Assembly: GCA_002427475.1 (NCBI GenBank)
Contig: DIRG01000089.1
Span: 1-14,121 of the forward strand
Length of the DNA: 14,121 bases
Origin: Mageeibacillus sp. UBA5442
GTDB taxonomy: Bacteria; Bacillota; Clostridia; Saccharofermentanales; DTU023
Direction of reading: 5' to 3'
Both the position numbers and the translations under genes were made by a program. This document shows, piece by piece, positions 13,704 through 14,121 of the stretch; within the stretch, counting starts at the first letter, position 1, and every line of letters starts with the position of its first letter. The notes under the pieces were generated by a model. The model did no database searches, was not told the DNA's origin, and saw only the letters and a list, made by a program, of their open reading frames with translations.

Positions 13704-14121
13704 TGAAATCACTATTTAGTCTCGATGGTATCATTTCTGTTTTCAGAGCTCCTGATAGCTCAAATGGAACTCTGGGAAATGCTCATAAAGAAGCACTTAT
13801 TAATGTAGGCGACAAGGCTGATGACCTCGACAAAGTCCACTCTTATATTAAGTTTGAACGGCTCTTTTCCTGGTTACATTCGTTGCTGACAGCCTTGTTC
13901 TTATATACTGTTTCCGTGTCTTTTATCAGCGGTTTGGCTATGCCAAAAGGGACAGTAGTAATCTGGGCCGAATTTGTTATCGACTTGATTTTGATTTACT
14001 TCTTAGTACACACCTTGATTGATTTAGGTGTAAATCCTCAGAAGTTGTCAACTATTCCCTATCTCGCTGTCATTGCACGCTTTGCCTTTTCTTTGCTTGT
14101 CCGCATCATTCCTCAGTCGGA
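13700..14121 (+). CDS. Unrecognised multi-pass membrane protein, 3' end missing
   Basis: An open frame starts at ATG 13700 (or the adjacent ATG 13703) and runs off the window after about 140 codons. It overlaps the oppF stop by ATGA, and the GGAGGAGGAG tract (13682-13691) serves as its binding site. About 55 hydrophilic residues come first. Three hydrophobic segments follow at roughly residues 57-80, 86-108 and 117-135, including [13 protein letters not shown] in the second. I do not recognise the family. Overlap with oppF implies co-translation, so it may be an accessory subunit of the importer or simply a co-transcribed gene. Confidence 0.75.
   Translation, partial: MMKSLFSLDGIISVFRAPDSSNGTLGNAHKEALINVGDKADDLDKVHSYIKFERLFSWLHSLLTALFLYTVSVSFISGLAMPKGTVVIWAEFVIDLILIYFLVHTLIDLGVNPQKLSTIPYLAVIARFAFSLLVRIIPQS

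Noticed and set aside
1..14121. CRISPR arrays, insertion sequences, attachment sites or phage genes
   Set aside because: No regularly spaced repeats, transposase motifs, terminal inverted repeats or integrase-like proteins were seen.

Overview
The window reads as chromosomal DNA of a Bacillota (Firmicutes) bacterium, most likely a clostridial lineage. Strong AGGAGG-type ribosome binding sites precede nearly every gene. An L10-leader RNA precedes rplJ, the substrate-binding protein is a lipoprotein with an LAAC lipobox, and a CBS-pair protein closely resembles the c-di-AMP receptor CbpB/DarB. These are all typical of that phylum. I cannot name a genus.

Region 1 (1-3912) is a ribosomal and housekeeping block on the plus strand: rpmG, secE, nusG, rplK, rplA, the L10 leader, rplJ and rplL. 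It begins with an extended -10 promoter and ends in a strong bidirectional terminator. Two proteins have atypical tails: SecE has an acidic C-terminal tail that should lie outside the cell, and L10 has a Glu/Ala-rich C-terminus of about 54 residues. The rpoBC genes that usually follow rplL are absent.

Region 2 (3913-5837) holds a convergent cbpB-like gene on the minus strand, a divergently transcribed TPR-type helical repeat protein, and a 69-residue cysteine-containing tail-anchored membrane protein. It closes with a regulatory segment carrying an extended -10 promoter, a palindrome at the -35 position, a repeated motif on both sides of the promoter, and a possible H-type pseudoknot in the mRNA leader.

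Region 3 (5838-14121) is an oligopeptide-type ABC importer operon: lipoprotein binding protein, OppB, OppC, OppD, OppF, then an unrecognised membrane protein running off the window. The transporter is the most unusual content here. OppC carries about 280 extra residues between its first and second membrane helices. They form roughly seven RCC1-like repeats, and by topology a beta-propeller would sit on the outer face beside the binding protein. OppF carries about 170 extra residues, charged and predicted helical, between the beta-subdomain and the Q-loop. The core transport motifs are intact in both, so this looks like a working importer with one added domain outside and one inside the cell. 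The binding protein and OppB are separated by a leader of five stem-loops, four of them nearly contiguous. The OppD/OppF and OppF/membrane-protein pairs overlap, which implies translational coupling.

All functional calls come from reading motifs. No database search or structure prediction was run.
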